The translations under genes and the position numbers were made by a program. From Agrobacterium tumefaciens (GTDB lineage Bacteria > Pseudomonadota > Alphaproteobacteria > Rhizobiales > Rhizobiaceae): 64,000 bases of DNA. Shown piece by piece: positions 44,781 to 53,924 of the stretch. How positions within the stretch are numbered: position 1 is the stretch's first letter; every line of letters begins with the position of its first letter. The stretch lies in contig NZ_CP115842.1 in NCBI RefSeq assembly GCF_013318015.2, forward strand, positions 1,859,001 to 1,923,000. Reading direction: 5' to 3'. The notes under the pieces were generated by a model. It worked only from the letters and a program-made list of their open reading frames with translations, made no database searches and was not told where the DNA came from.

Positions 44781-45785
44781 TCAGCCGAACAGCGATGTAA
44801 GACCATAGACAGATGCGGATATCAGGGCAGCGGCCGGCATGGTCACGACCCAGGCAATGACGATATTGCCCGCAAGGCCCCAGCGCACCGCCGAGACGCG
44901 ACGCGCGGCACCGACGCCGATAATGGCGCCGGTGATCGTGTGGGTGGTGGACACCGGAATGCCGAGCCACGTCGCGCCGAAAAGTGTCAGCGCACCGCCG
45001 GTTTCGGCGCAGAACCCCTGCATCGGGTTCAGCCTGGTGATTTTCGACCCCATAGTGTGCACGATGCGCCAGCCGCCGAAAAGCGTACCGAGCGCCATGG
45101 CCGACTGGCACGAGATCACCACCCAGAACGGCACGTAGAAGCTCTCTCCAAGATGCCCCTGGCTGAACAGCAGCACAGCGATGATGCCCATGGTCTTCTG
45201 TGCGTCATTGCCGCCGTGGCCGAGCGAATAGAGCGAGGCGGAAATGAACTGCATGATGCGGAAGGTACGATCCACGGCGAAGGGCGTCTGGCGGACGAAC
45301 AGCCAGGAGACGGCAAGCACCAGCAGCAGTGCCAGGAAAAAGCCGATGGCCGGCGACATGAAGATCGCGCCCACGGTTTTCAGAAGACCCGACCAGACGA
45401 TGGAATTGAAACCGACCTTCGCAAAGCCCGCACCGACGAGACCGCCGATCAAGGCATGTGACGAGCTGGAGGGAATGCCGAAAATCCAGGTGACGATGTT
45501 CCAGACGATGGCGCCCATCAATGCCGCGAAGATGACCTGCGGGGAAACGATGGCCGGATCGATGATGCCGGTGCCGAGCGTTTCGGCCACATGCAGGCCG
45601 AAGAACAGGAAGGCGATGAAATTGAAGAAGGCCGCCCATGCCACCGCATATTGCGGGCGCAATACACGGGTGGAGACGATGGTGGCGATGGAATTTGCGG
45701 CGTCGTGGAGACCGTTCAGAAAATCGAAGAACAGCGCGATGGCGATAAGGCCGACAAGCAGCGGCAGTGCAAGCGCGACATCCAT
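44781..45785 (-). CDS. pit: Low-affinity inorganic phosphate transporter
   Basis: A 334-residue Pit-family (PHO4) proton-phosphate symporter with about ten helices. Signature segments are DFLNGLHDAANSIATIVSTR near the N-terminus, IPSSSSHALIGGLVG, SLGHGGNDAQKTMG and IPVSTTHTITGAI. ATG 45785 overlaps the stop of the DUF47 gene (ATGA). Together they match the orfA-pit operon of Sinorhizobium meliloti, which PhoB represses when phosphate is short. A Pho box lies upstream of the pair. Confidence 0.95.
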   Translation of the reverse strand: MDVALALPLLVGLIAIALFFDFLNGLHDAANSIATIVSTRVLRPQYAVAWAAFFNFIAFLFFGLHVAETLGTGIIDPAIVSPQVIFAALMGAIVWNIVTWIFGIPSSSSHALIGGLVGAGFAKVGFNSIVWSGLLKTVGAIFMSPAIGFFLALLLVLAVSWLFVRQTPFAVDRTFRIMQFISASLYSLGHGGNDAQKTMGIIAVLLFSQGHLGESFYVPFWVVISCQSAMALGTLFGGWRIVHTMGSKITRLNPMQGFCAETGGALTLFGATWLGIPVSTTHTITGAIIGVGAARRVSAVRWGLAGNIVIAWVVTMPAAALISASVYGLTSLFG

Positions 45786-46429
45786 CAGACGTTCTCGATA
45801 ACGATGCCGCTGATCTCGTTCGCCACGTCCTCGAAGCGGTCGACGACCTTTTCGAGTTCGCCGTAGATCTCGCTGCCGATCATATAGGCCATGGCATTGC
45901 CGGTCGCACCATGGCGCCGGAAGAGGTCCTTCAGGCCCTGGTCATGAAGCTCGTCGGAGCGCCCTTCGACGCGGGTAACCTCTTCGGCAATCACCGACAG
46001 CCGCTGGGCATTGGTGCCAACCTTTTCCAGAAGCGGAATGGCTTCGGCGACGAGGGTTGCCGCACGCACGATCTCGTGGCCCATCTCGCGCATCAGCGGG
46101 TCGAATTCGGTTTGCTCGAACAGCCGGATCGTCTTGACGGTCTTGTGCATCATGTCGATGGCGTCATCCATGGACTGGATGAGGTCCTTGATATCGCCAC
46201 GATCAAAGGGCGTTATGAAGCTGCGGCGCACCGCAAGCAGAACGTCGCGGGTAATATCATCCGCCTGGTCTTCGAGGGCGACGATAAGGTCGCAGTTTTT
46301 CTCGACGTCGACGCCGCTGAGAAGGTGGTCCAGAGCTGCGGCGGCTTTGACGACCGTTTCCGAATGTTTGCTAAACATGTCGAAGAAACGGTCCTCGCGC
46401 GGCATCAGCTTGCGAAAAATGCTCATCAT
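45785..46429 (-). CDS. DUF47/PhoU-like Pit accessory protein
   Basis: A 214-residue all-helical PhoU-like protein (DUF47, PF01865). Blocks are MSIFRKLMPREDRFFDMFSK, ALEDQADDITRDVL, PFDRGDIKDLIQSMDDAIDMM and the C-terminal HQGLKDLFRRHG-type segment. Members are encoded with Pit transporters and are thought to modulate or assist them. Two ATG codons are adjacent at 46424-46429. It heads the operon and overlaps pit by 4 bp. Confidence 0.93.
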   Translation of the reverse strand: MMSIFRKLMPREDRFFDMFSKHSETVVKAAAALDHLLSGVDVEKNCDLIVALEDQADDITRDVLLAVRRSFITPFDRGDIKDLIQSMDDAIDMMHKTVKTIRLFEQTEFDPLMREMGHEIVRAATLVAEAIPLLEKVGTNAQRLSVIAEEVTRVEGRSDELHDQGLKDLFRRHGATGNAMAYMIGSEIYGELEKVVDRFEDVANEISGIVIENV

Positions 46430-46472
46430 GCGAATTGGCCCTCAATGGCGCTTTATTAGTTGTGGGGGGTGA

Positions 46473-46490
46473 TTGTCATAAAACTGTCAT
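46473..46490. promoter_or_regulatory. Pho box (PhoB-binding site)
   Basis: TTGTCAT-AAAA-CTGTCAT is two 7-bp direct repeats separated by 4 bp, the classical Pho box. It lies 44 bp upstream of the DUF47-pit operon and about 20 bp before the divergent Nudix gene start, so it could affect either. For rhizobial orfA-pit, PhoB acts as a repressor. Confidence 0.8.
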
Positions 46491-46509
46491 AAATGCACGC
46501 GGGGCATTG

Positions 46510-47085
46510 ATGCAACCCGGAAAATCGGCAGTATCAACGGATATGAAATCCATGAAGAAAAGCCGGAAAGCCCGTCCGGCGCGTTCCCTGACATTGCTTC
46601 AGCAACTTGCTGCTGTTCCTGAAAAGCTGTTCACCGGCTCTTTCCGGCAGCAATATGCCGCCTTATGCTTCCGTTATACCGGAAGCGGCGAAGAGATCGA
46701 AATCCTCGTCGTCACCTCCCGCACCAGCGCACGCTGGATCATTCCGCGCGGCTGGCCGATGAAACGCAAGAAGCCGCATGAGGCTGCCGCGATCGAGGCG
46801 TGGGAGGAAGCGGGCGTTCGCGGCCGCGTGAGGAAGGACGCCGTTGGCCGCTACACCTATCTCAAGATGCTCGACAATGGCGATGTCGTTCCCTGCGTTG
46901 TCGATGTCTTCCAGATCGAGATCACCGGGGAGGAAACGAGTTTCAAGGAGCGCGGCGAACGCCTTCTGGAATGGGTTCGCCCGGACGAGGCAGCAAGGCG
47001 CGTCCGGGAAATCGAACTGAAATCGCTTCTGGTCGACTTCCGCCCGAGGGGGAAGAGGAAACGCCTGACCGAAGAAAAGTCCTGA
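46510..47085 (+). CDS. Nudix hydrolase, DIPP-type
   Basis: A Nudix protein of about 191 residues that likely hydrolyses a nucleoside- or inositol-polyphosphate. The Nudix box is recognisable as GWPMKRKKPHEAAAIEAWEEAGV, but where the consensus has Arg-Glu (REUXEEXGU) this one has Ile-Glu. WIIPRGWPMKR and the C-terminal LLEWVRPDEAARRV fit bacterial diphosphoinositol-polyphosphate-phosphohydrolase-like (DIPP) proteins. ATG 46510 is used; ATGs at 46543 and 46552 are alternatives. It is divergent from DUF47-pit and shares its Pho-box region, which fits a polyphosphate-related role, though that is inference. Confidence 0.8.
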   Translation: MQPGKSAVSTDMKSMKKSRKARPARSLTLLQQLAAVPEKLFTGSFRQQYAALCFRYTGSGEEIEILVVTSRTSARWIIPRGWPMKRKKPHEAAAIEAWEEAGVRGRVRKDAVGRYTYLKMLDNGDVVPCVVDVFQIEITGEETSFKERGERLLEWVRPDEAARRVREIELKSLLVDFRPRGKRKRLTEEKS

Positions 47086-47106
47086 CGGCAGACGTCACCA
47101 GCGAAC

Positions 47107-50100
47107 CTAGGATGGTGAAGATGGACGTTTGGTCGATCCGGTCTCCCCCATCTCGTCCGATGCCTTCGGTAGCAGGCGGGCGAAACGCCGGGTGATGCTG
47201 TCGATGTAAGACAGGATTGTCGGCACCACGATCAGGGTGAGCAGGGTGGAGCTGATGAGGCCGCCGATCACTGCGTGCGCCATTGGCGCGCGCTGCGCCC
47301 CGCCACCGCCAACAGCCAGCCCGAGCGGGATCATGCCGAAGATCATTGCAAGCGTCGTCATGATGATCGGGCGGAAGCGGATGATGCCGGCGCTCGCCAG
47401 CGCTTCGTTGAGCGGAAGTCCACGCTTCCTTTCGCGGTTGGCAAAATCGACAAGCAGGATGCCGTTCTTTGTAACGAGGCCCATCAGCATGATGAAGCCG
47501 ATCAGCGAGAACATGTTGATCGTGCTGCCGGCAACCAAGAGCCCGACGAGGACGCCGATGAGAGACAGCGGCAGCGACGCCATGATCGCGAGCGGTTGCA
47601 GAAAGCTGCCGAATTGCGAGGCGAGCACGATGTAGATGAAGATGACCGCCATTGCGAGCGCGGTTACCATGTGGCCAACCGTCTCCTCCATGGTTTCGGC
47701 GTCGCCGCCGAAACGGATACGGTAGCCGTCCGGCAGGTCGCGGGCGGCGGTAAGGGTTTTCAACACATCTGTCACTTCGCCAAGCGCTCGTCCGGATATG
47801 TTGGCCGAAACCAGCACCTCGCGGCGATTGTCGATGCGGCGGATTTCGGCGGGTACTTCCACGGTGGTGATATCGGCGACCTGATCCAGACGTACCAACA
47901 GGGGCGAGCCGTTGGATGCCGTGCGGCTGGTGGCGATCATCAACTCGCTGATCCTCGCCGTGTCGGCACGCCGCTCGCCGGGCAGGCGCACGACGATGTC
48001 GTAGCTGTTACCGCCCGCATCCGTCCATTTCGACACGTCCTCACCGGCGATGAGCGGCGAGAGCGCTGAGGCAAGGTCGGATCGGGAAATGCCGAGATCG
48101 CTTGCCGCCTCGCGTTTCAGGCGTACCGAAAGGATGGAGGTCACGTCGCGGGTGCTTGAGGTCACATCCACGAGGCCGGGGATTTTTTTCATGTCTTCCA
48201 TCAGACCGTCGGCGATCTTTTCGAGGATCGCCCGGTCGTCGCCAAGAATGCTGAGCTGGACGGGGCTTTCGCCACCGCCGAGGCCGTTTTGCAGGATCGC
48301 GACCTCTATGCCCGATATGGCCGACAGGCGTTTGCGGATCGGATCGGCCAGCGTGACCGGAGTTCGGGTGCGCATCTCCAGCGGCACCAGTCCCACCAGA
48401 ACGGCGGCGCGATGTTTACCGACGGTGCCGCCGGTATTGACGGTGGAATAGAGCATCTCGACTTCCGGGAATTCCTGGAGTGCCTTCTCGACCTGCCGCA
48501 CCTTCGCCGTGGTGTAATCCAGCGAGGAGCCGACCGGTGCCGTGACGTTGATCTGGAAGCGGCCTTCATCCGTATTCGGGACGAATTCCGCACCGACCAA
48601 CGGCACCATGAGCAGGCTGCCGACAAAAATGCCTGATGTGACGAGCAGGGTGACGAGCCGGTGGTGCAATGTCCAGCCGATCACGTGCCGATACTGATCG
48701 GCGAGCCATTCGAAGCCGTGATCGAAACGGGCGATTAGCCGGCCTACCGGCCCGCGCCGGGCGTTGGGTTGCGCATCCGGATCGTACCAGACGCTCGACA
48801 GCATCGGATCGAGCGTGAACGCGACGAAAAGCGAGATCAGCACGGCAGCTGAAACGGTGATGCCGAATTCGTAGAAGAACCGGCCGACGATGCCGTCCAT
48901 GAAAGCGACGGGCAGGAAGACCGCCGCGATTGTCGCCGTTGTCGCGATAACCGCAAGTCCTATTTCGTTCGTGCCGTCGAGTGCTGCGCGGATATGGGAT
49001 TTCCCCATGTGAAGGTGACGGGTGATGTTTTCGCGCACGACGATGGCGTCATCCACCAGAATGCCGATGGAAAGCGTCAGCGCCAGGAGACTCAGTGTAT
49101 TGAGCGTGAAGCCCATAACATCAATGACCGCCAGCGTGCCGATGATCGCAATCGGCAGTGTCAGTCCGGTGATGACGGTGCTGCGCCAGGAATTGAGGAA
49201 CAGGAAGACGATGGCCACGGCAAGTGCCGCCCCTTCTATCAACGTCGTCTGCACCTGCGTGACGGATTCCCGGATGGGAATGGATGTGTCCGTAATGACT
49301 CGCAATTGCACGTTTTGCGGAACAAGGTCGGCATTGAGGGCGTCCAGGCGCTTTCTCACATCCGCGACAACCTGAACCGTGTTGGCATCCTGAACCTTGA
49401 CGATGTCGATCGCCAGCGCAGTCTGGCCATTATAGAGGGCACGGTTTTCTGGGTCGGCAGCCCCTTCGGAGAGTGCGGCGATGTCGCGAAGATAAATGGC
49501 TGCGCCACCGCGCCGGGCGACGACCATGTCCAGCAGCGCCTGCGGTTCGGCGATGCGGCCCTGCACCTGGATCGTGCGTTCGGAAACGGTATCGACAAGG
49601 CTTCCAGCCGGGCTGTTGCTATTGCCGGTGCGTAGCGCGCTCACCACCTCGTTGATGCCGATCCCAAGCGCGCGCATGCGGGTGTCGTCGATCACAATGT
49701 CGATCTGCCGCTTGCGGGCGCCAACCAGCGTTGCCTGCCCCACGCCGGGAACAGTCGTCAGTTGCCGCACCACCTTCTGGTCGGCAAGGGTGGTGAGTGC
49801 GGGTACGTCGAGCGACGTCGAGCTTATCGCCACCGACAGGATAGGCTCGGCGGCGGGATCGAACCTGGATATGACCGGCTTTTTGGCCTCTTGCGGGAAA
49901 TTCGCGTCGATGGCGGCGATCTTGTCGCGCACGTCCTGTGCCGCGGTCGCGCTCTTAACCTCGAGCTTGAATTTTGCGACGACGACAGAGCGTCCCTCGT
50001 AGGAGGTTGACGTGATCTCGTCCAGACCGCCGATGGCGTTCAGCGCATCCTCGACCGGGCGCGTCAATTCTGTCTCCACCGTTTCCGGCGTGGCGCCCGG

Positions 50101-50253
50101 ATAAGCGGTGGACACCACGACGACCGGAACGTCGACATTGGGGTAGAGGTCGAGCCCCAGCCGCTGCAACGAGAAAAGACCCATGACCAGAAGCGCCACC
50201 ATCATCATGGTGGCGAAAACAGGGTGGGAGACGGATATGCGGGTCAGAAACAT
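47107..50253 (-). CDS. RND multidrug efflux transporter (HAE1, AcrB-like)
   Basis: A 1048-residue inner-membrane pump, normal length for AcrB/MexB. The N-terminal segment is TRISVSHPVFATMMMVALLV. Proton-relay acids are in LALTLSIGILVDDAIVV (two Asp, TM4), with FLPVAFMDGIVGRFFYEFG and the C-terminal half SLIGFIMLMGLVTKNGILLVDFAN also conserved. Porter loops contain the usual repeats. It exports drugs or toxic compounds using proton flow. It follows the adaptor gene by 1 bp. No outer-membrane channel gene is next to it, so a distant TolC-like protein must be used. Confidence 0.95.
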   Translation of the reverse strand: MFLTRISVSHPVFATMMMVALLVMGLFSLQRLGLDLYPNVDVPVVVVSTAYPGATPETVETELTRPVEDALNAIGGLDEITSTSYEGRSVVVAKFKLEVKSATAAQDVRDKIAAIDANFPQEAKKPVISRFDPAAEPILSVAISSTSLDVPALTTLADQKVVRQLTTVPGVGQATLVGARKRQIDIVIDDTRMRALGIGINEVVSALRTGNSNSPAGSLVDTVSERTIQVQGRIAEPQALLDMVVARRGGAAIYLRDIAALSEGAADPENRALYNGQTALAIDIVKVQDANTVQVVADVRKRLDALNADLVPQNVQLRVITDTSIPIRESVTQVQTTLIEGAALAVAIVFLFLNSWRSTVITGLTLPIAIIGTLAVIDVMGFTLNTLSLLALTLSIGILVDDAIVVRENITRHLHMGKSHIRAALDGTNEIGLAVIATTATIAAVFLPVAFMDGIVGRFFYEFGITVSAAVLISLFVAFTLDPMLSSVWYDPDAQPNARRGPVGRLIARFDHGFEWLADQYRHVIGWTLHHRLVTLLVTSGIFVGSLLMVPLVGAEFVPNTDEGRFQINVTAPVGSSLDYTTAKVRQVEKALQEFPEVEMLYSTVNTGGTVGKHRAAVLVGLVPLEMRTRTPVTLADPIRKRLSAISGIEVAILQNGLGGGESPVQLSILGDDRAILEKIADGLMEDMKKIPGLVDVTSSTRDVTSILSVRLKREAASDLGISRSDLASALSPLIAGEDVSKWTDAGGNSYDIVVRLPGERRADTARISELMIATSRTASNGSPLLVRLDQVADITTVEVPAEIRRIDNRREVLVSANISGRALGEVTDVLKTLTAARDLPDGYRIRFGGDAETMEETVGHMVTALAMAVIFIYIVLASQFGSFLQPLAIMASLPLSLIGVLVGLLVAGSTINMFSLIGFIMLMGLVTKNGILLVDFANRERKRGLPLNEALASAGIIRFRPIIMTTLAMIFGMIPLGLAVGGGGAQRAPMAHAVIGGLISSTLLTLIVVPTILSYIDSITRRFARLLPKASDEMGETGSTKRPSSPS

Positions 50254-50254
50254 C

Positions 50255-51403
50255 TCAGCCTGCCTTGTCGACGGTAACGGCCATGTCGGGCTGCAATTCG
50301 GGAAGCGGTGCGGTCAGGATCGTTTCGCCGTCCTCTAGACCGGCGCCTATCTCGATCAGGCTGCCATCGTTCCAGCGCGATCCCACAGCCACCGTCTGGC
50401 GGCGAAGGTGGCCGTTCAGGACTTTAAGGATGTGATAGCCGGTTTCGTCTTTCCGAAGCGCGATTGCAGGAACGACAAGCGCATCGTTTTTTTCGCGCAC
50501 GAGGATGGACCCGCTGGCGAACATTCCTCCCCACAGCCGGCCGTCGCGGTTGGCAAGCCGCAGATAGACGGCGACAAAGCGCGTCCCGTCTTCGGCAACC
50601 GGGCTGATGCGCTCAACGGTGCTTCTGAGAGGCTGGCCGCCGATGCCGTCAATATCGAGTTCGGCGGTCTGGCCAACGGCGACACGTGGGATGTCGCGCG
50701 TGGCAACGAGAACCTTCGCCTCAAGCATGCTTGTATCGACCAGCGTCATGAGTTCACCATCGGCACTGACGCGGGAGCCGGTTTCTGCCTGCCGGCGAGT
50801 AATGGTGCCATCAAAAGGCGCGCGGATTTCGGCATTGCGAAGGGCAAGGCGGGCGATATCCACCTGCGCCGAAAGGCTCTGAAGCCTTGCTGTTTTCACA
50901 ACGACATCGCTCTTCGCCTTGTCGAGCTGTTCAGCCGATGCGATGTTTTTTGAAGCTAGCTGTTCGGTTCGGGTGAGGGCCTGCATCGCCAGTGTCAGTT
51001 CGGCCTCGGCCGCATCCCGGTCGCTCTGCCGCAGCAGGAGAGTCGATTGCAGTTCCTCGGTTTCGAACCGTACCAGCAGGTCGCCCGCCCGCACCGCCTG
51101 TCCGTCCCGGACATTCATATCCAGAATTTTTCCAGCCTCGCGGGCGCGGATCACGACACGGCTGACCGGCTGAAGTTCGCCACTGATGCTGAGCCGCTCC
51201 GCCATCGCTCGTGCGCCGATCCTTGCGATTTCCGCAGCCGTCAGTTCGAACGGGATACCGGCCGGGCTCATCGAGGTTGACGCCATGATCCCCTTCACGC
51301 GCTCGTTCGCATCGACGCTTCCGCGCGCCGGATCAAGAGCCGTGACGACGAGAGCGCAGCCCGCAAGCGCGATCCCCGCCTTGATCGTTCTTTTCACCCA
51401 CAT
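50255..51403 (-). CDS. RND efflux periplasmic adaptor (membrane fusion protein)
   Basis: A 382-residue adaptor beginning WVKRTIKAGIALAGCALVVTAL, a signal/anchor sequence. It has a lipoyl half-motif (VIRAREAGKILDMNVRDGQAVRAGDLLVRFE split by the helical hairpin), a coiled-coil hairpin (~125-200) and the second lipoyl half IRAPFDGTITRRQAETGSRV. ATG 51403 is chosen for its GGAAGGA ribosome-binding site; ATGs further upstream (51430) lack one. It links the RND pump to an outer-membrane channel. It is transcribed divergently from a two-component system that probably controls it. Confidence 0.9.
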   Translation of the reverse strand: MWVKRTIKAGIALAGCALVVTALDPARGSVDANERVKGIMASTSMSPAGIPFELTAAEIARIGARAMAERLSISGELQPVSRVVIRAREAGKILDMNVRDGQAVRAGDLLVRFETEELQSTLLLRQSDRDAAEAELTLAMQALTRTEQLASKNIASAEQLDKAKSDVVVKTARLQSLSAQVDIARLALRNAEIRAPFDGTITRRQAETGSRVSADGELMTLVDTSMLEAKVLVATRDIPRVAVGQTAELDIDGIGGQPLRSTVERISPVAEDGTRFVAVYLRLANRDGRLWGGMFASGSILVREKNDALVVPAIALRKDETGYHILKVLNGHLRRQTVAVGSRWNDGSLIEIGAGLEDGETILTAPLPELQPDMAVTVDKAG

Positions 51404-51592
51404 AACATAATCCTTCCAGGCAAAACTCATCCTGTGACCGCCGATCGAGCGGTCATGTCGCCTGTCTTGCAGGCTGATGGCTTCTGGATAAGTGTTGATA
51501 ATTGCAGCAGCATTACCCGCCCGCATCTTCTGCGCCGCAATACTGCCGCAACCTTTCTGGCAGACAAGGAGGGGGCGAAGGGACGGTGGCAA

Positions 51593-52267
51593 ATGAGACT
51601 TCTGTTGATTGAGGACGAAAAGGAAATGGCGGATGCGCTGTCAACGACGCTCGGCAAGCAGGGGATCGTCATCGACCATACGATGCGGCTCGGCGATGCG
51701 ATGGAGCTGGCGCGCCAGCATGTCTATGATGCCATTCTGCTCGACCGTCGTCTGCCGGACGGGGAGGGGCTGACCTTCATTCCAAAGCTGCGCCGCGCCG
51801 GTATCGATACGCCGATCATTTTATTGACGGCGATGAACGAACCGGAGGAGCGGATCGAGGGGCTGAATGGCGGCGCCGACGACTATCTCGGCAAGCCGTT
51901 TCTCGTCGGCGAACTGCTGGCGCGGCTGCGCGCGGTTTTGAGAAGGCCGGCAAGCATCGCCCCGTCGCAGATCGCTGCAGGCCGCATCGTGATCGATCCG
52001 CTTCATCTCAGCGTCACGATCAACTCGCTTCCCTTTGATCTGCCAAGGCGCGAGCTGATGGTCCTCATCACGCTGGCGAAACGAAAAGGCAAATCCGTGC
52101 TGCGCTCGACGCTTGAGGCCGCCGTCTACAATTACGAGGAGGAAATCCAGTCCAATGCGCTCGATGCGCATATATCGCGACTGCGCAAACGCCTCCTTGA
52201 CGCTTCGGCCGGGGTCAGCGTGCATAATATTCGCGGCATCGGTTATCTGCTCAGGGAAGACACATGA
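51593..52267 (+). CDS. OmpR/PhoB-family response regulator
   Basis: A 224-residue two-domain regulator. The receiver domain has the acidic pocket in LLIEDEKEMADALS, the phosphoacceptor Asp in ILLDRRLPDGEG, Thr in ILLTAMNE and Lys in YLGKPFLVGELLARLR. The C-terminal winged helix ends SNALDAHISRLRKRL and VHNIRGIGYLL. ATG 51593 is used. It overlaps the histidine kinase gene by 4 bp (ATGA) and lies opposite the efflux operon, its likely target. Confidence 0.95.
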   Translation: MRLLLIEDEKEMADALSTTLGKQGIVIDHTMRLGDAMELARQHVYDAILLDRRLPDGEGLTFIPKLRRAGIDTPIILLTAMNEPEERIEGLNGGADDYLGKPFLVGELLARLRAVLRRPASIAPSQIAAGRIVIDPLHLSVTINSLPFDLPRRELMVLITLAKRKGKSVLRSTLEAAVYNYEEEIQSNALDAHISRLRKRLLDASAGVSVHNIRGIGYLLREDT

Positions 52268-53598
52268 AAGTGCAGGGCAAGTCCAATCCGTCCTTGTGGT
52301 GGCAATTGAGCTGGCAGCTCAGCATTGTCGTCTCCTCCATGATCGCGGTCGTCATCGTCGGGCTTTGCGTTTACGGGGTGATGAAGCTCTCTCCCAATAT
52401 CGGGCTCTGGAACGATTTGTCGGCGACGCTTGACGAGTCTCTTTCGCTTGATCCGCAAAAGGGTCTGGTCGTTACCGAGGGGCCGGCATTACGCGCCTTG
52501 AAGGCGAAGAATGAAACGTTGTGGTTCGTGGTCTCGACACCTGACGGTCACGCGGCGACCTTCGGAACCGTACCGGCTGTTTATGCCGAACTGGCGCGCT
52601 ACGTTCATCTGATGACGGACGCCGATATTCGCGGCGGCAGCGGCATATCCGAGGTTGCTTCGGCTGAAAGTATCGAGACGACGTCGGGACCCGTCAGGAT
52701 CATGTTCGGCGGAACCTCTAATGCACGAGCGTCGTTTCTGACGCTTCTTGCCGGCACCTATCCGATTTATGTCCCCCTGCTGGCGGTTCTTTTGCCTGCG
52801 GTGTTTTTCTCCGTGCCGCACATTGTGCGCCGGGCGCTTGCCGGCCTGAGTTCCGTCGTCAGAAAAGCACCGGAGATCGACCCGCGACGACCGGGTTCGA
52901 AGCTTCCTGTCGAAGATGTGCCGCGCGAAGTTGTTCCGTTGATCGTTTCCTTCAACAGCGTTCTCGAGCGGCTCGAAGAGCAGTTCCAGGCGCGGCAACG
53001 TTTTCTGATCGATGCCGCGCACGAATTGAGGACGCCGATTGCAATCATGCAGACCCGGATAGAGGGCCTGCCCGGACCGGACCAGCAGCGCCTGATGGAG
53101 GATGTCGCGCGGCTCGGTGAAACCGCCGAACAGCTTCTGGCCTTTGAGCGAAACGATCAGGTGAACGACCGGCGCGAGGTGGTGGACCTGGTCGATATCG
53201 CCAAAACGGTGGTGGCAGAGCTCGCGCCGCTTGCGCTTTCGGCAGGTTACGACATCTCCTTCGAAACGCAGATCGAAAAATACGACATGCAAGGCAACCC
53301 CTTCGCCCTGCCGCGCGCCATCAGCAATATCGTGCGCAACGCTATCGACCATGGTGGAAACAAGGGGCTGATCCATGTTTCGGTTCTCGCAAACGGCGAA
53401 ATCGCGATTTCCGACGAGGGGCAGGGCATACCCGAGGACCAGCAGGAGCGGATATTCGAACCTTTCTATCGGGTCACGCCGAAAAGCACGGGTGCCGGAC
53501 TTGGCCTCAGCCTCGTCAAGAAGATCGTCGCCAATCATAACGGCCGTATCGTGCTGGAAAGCAACCCCTCTGGAAGCACGTTCCGGGTTCGATTCTGA
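52264..53598 (+). CDS. Sensor histidine kinase
   Basis: A 444-residue membrane kinase. TM1 is about residues 17-40 (LSIVVSSMIAVVIVGLCVYG), followed by a periplasmic sensor (~45-160) and TM2 about 165-190 (IYVPLLAVLLPAVFF). HAMP-like and DHp segments carry the H-box RFLIDAAHELRTPIAI. The HATPase_c domain has N-box NIVRNAIDHGG, G1 ISDEGQGIP, F-box IFEPFYRV and G2 GAGLGLSLVKKI. It phosphorylates the regulator encoded just upstream. The signal is unknown; envelope stress or an efflux substrate is plausible. Confidence 0.94.
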   Translation: MKVQGKSNPSLWWQLSWQLSIVVSSMIAVVIVGLCVYGVMKLSPNIGLWNDLSATLDESLSLDPQKGLVVTEGPALRALKAKNETLWFVVSTPDGHAATFGTVPAVYAELARYVHLMTDADIRGGSGISEVASAESIETTSGPVRIMFGGTSNARASFLTLLAGTYPIYVPLLAVLLPAVFFSVPHIVRRALAGLSSVVRKAPEIDPRRPGSKLPVEDVPREVVPLIVSFNSVLERLEEQFQARQRFLIDAAHELRTPIAIMQTRIEGLPGPDQQRLMEDVARLGETAEQLLAFERNDQVNDRREVVDLVDIAKTVVAELAPLALSAGYDISFETQIEKYDMQGNPFALPRAISNIVRNAIDHGGNKGLIHVSVLANGEIAISDEGQGIPEDQQERIFEPFYRVTPKSTGAGLGLSLVKKIVANHNGRIVLESNPSGSTFRVRF

Positions 53599-53924
53599 TA
53601 GCGCTTTGCGCGCTGTAGACCGGTCGCGGCGATTGTAATGCTGCCGCAACGTTCGCGGTCATAATGTGTGGGCACGGGATCAACCGTGCCAACCGGAGTA
53701 CTCACAGTGACGCACCCACCGGATCGTTTTCTTCCGGATTGCCGGCGAGAAGACGGCGCGTAGAAAGCGCGTCGCCGGCCCGGAACCTCGCGCAATGCCG
53801 TAGCGCCAATAATCGCAGCAGAGCACCAATCCGATTTCATATTCGGTTCATCCTGGGCGCGCACAGTCCCGGCCAAATCACTCCACGCCCCAGTCCAAAC
53901 AGTCATACTCCCCGGAATTTTACG
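53599..53924. other. Intergenic region after the two-component system
   Basis: No gene is convincing here. A TCATAAT-like -10 with TTGTAA upstream occurs around 53634-53664. A small hairpin GGCACGG/CCGTGCC lies at 53671-53690. AATGCTGCCGCAAC at 53637-53650 repeats, with one mismatch, a 14-mer (51539-51552) just ahead of the response regulator gene. Nothing else was recognised. Confidence 0.35.
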
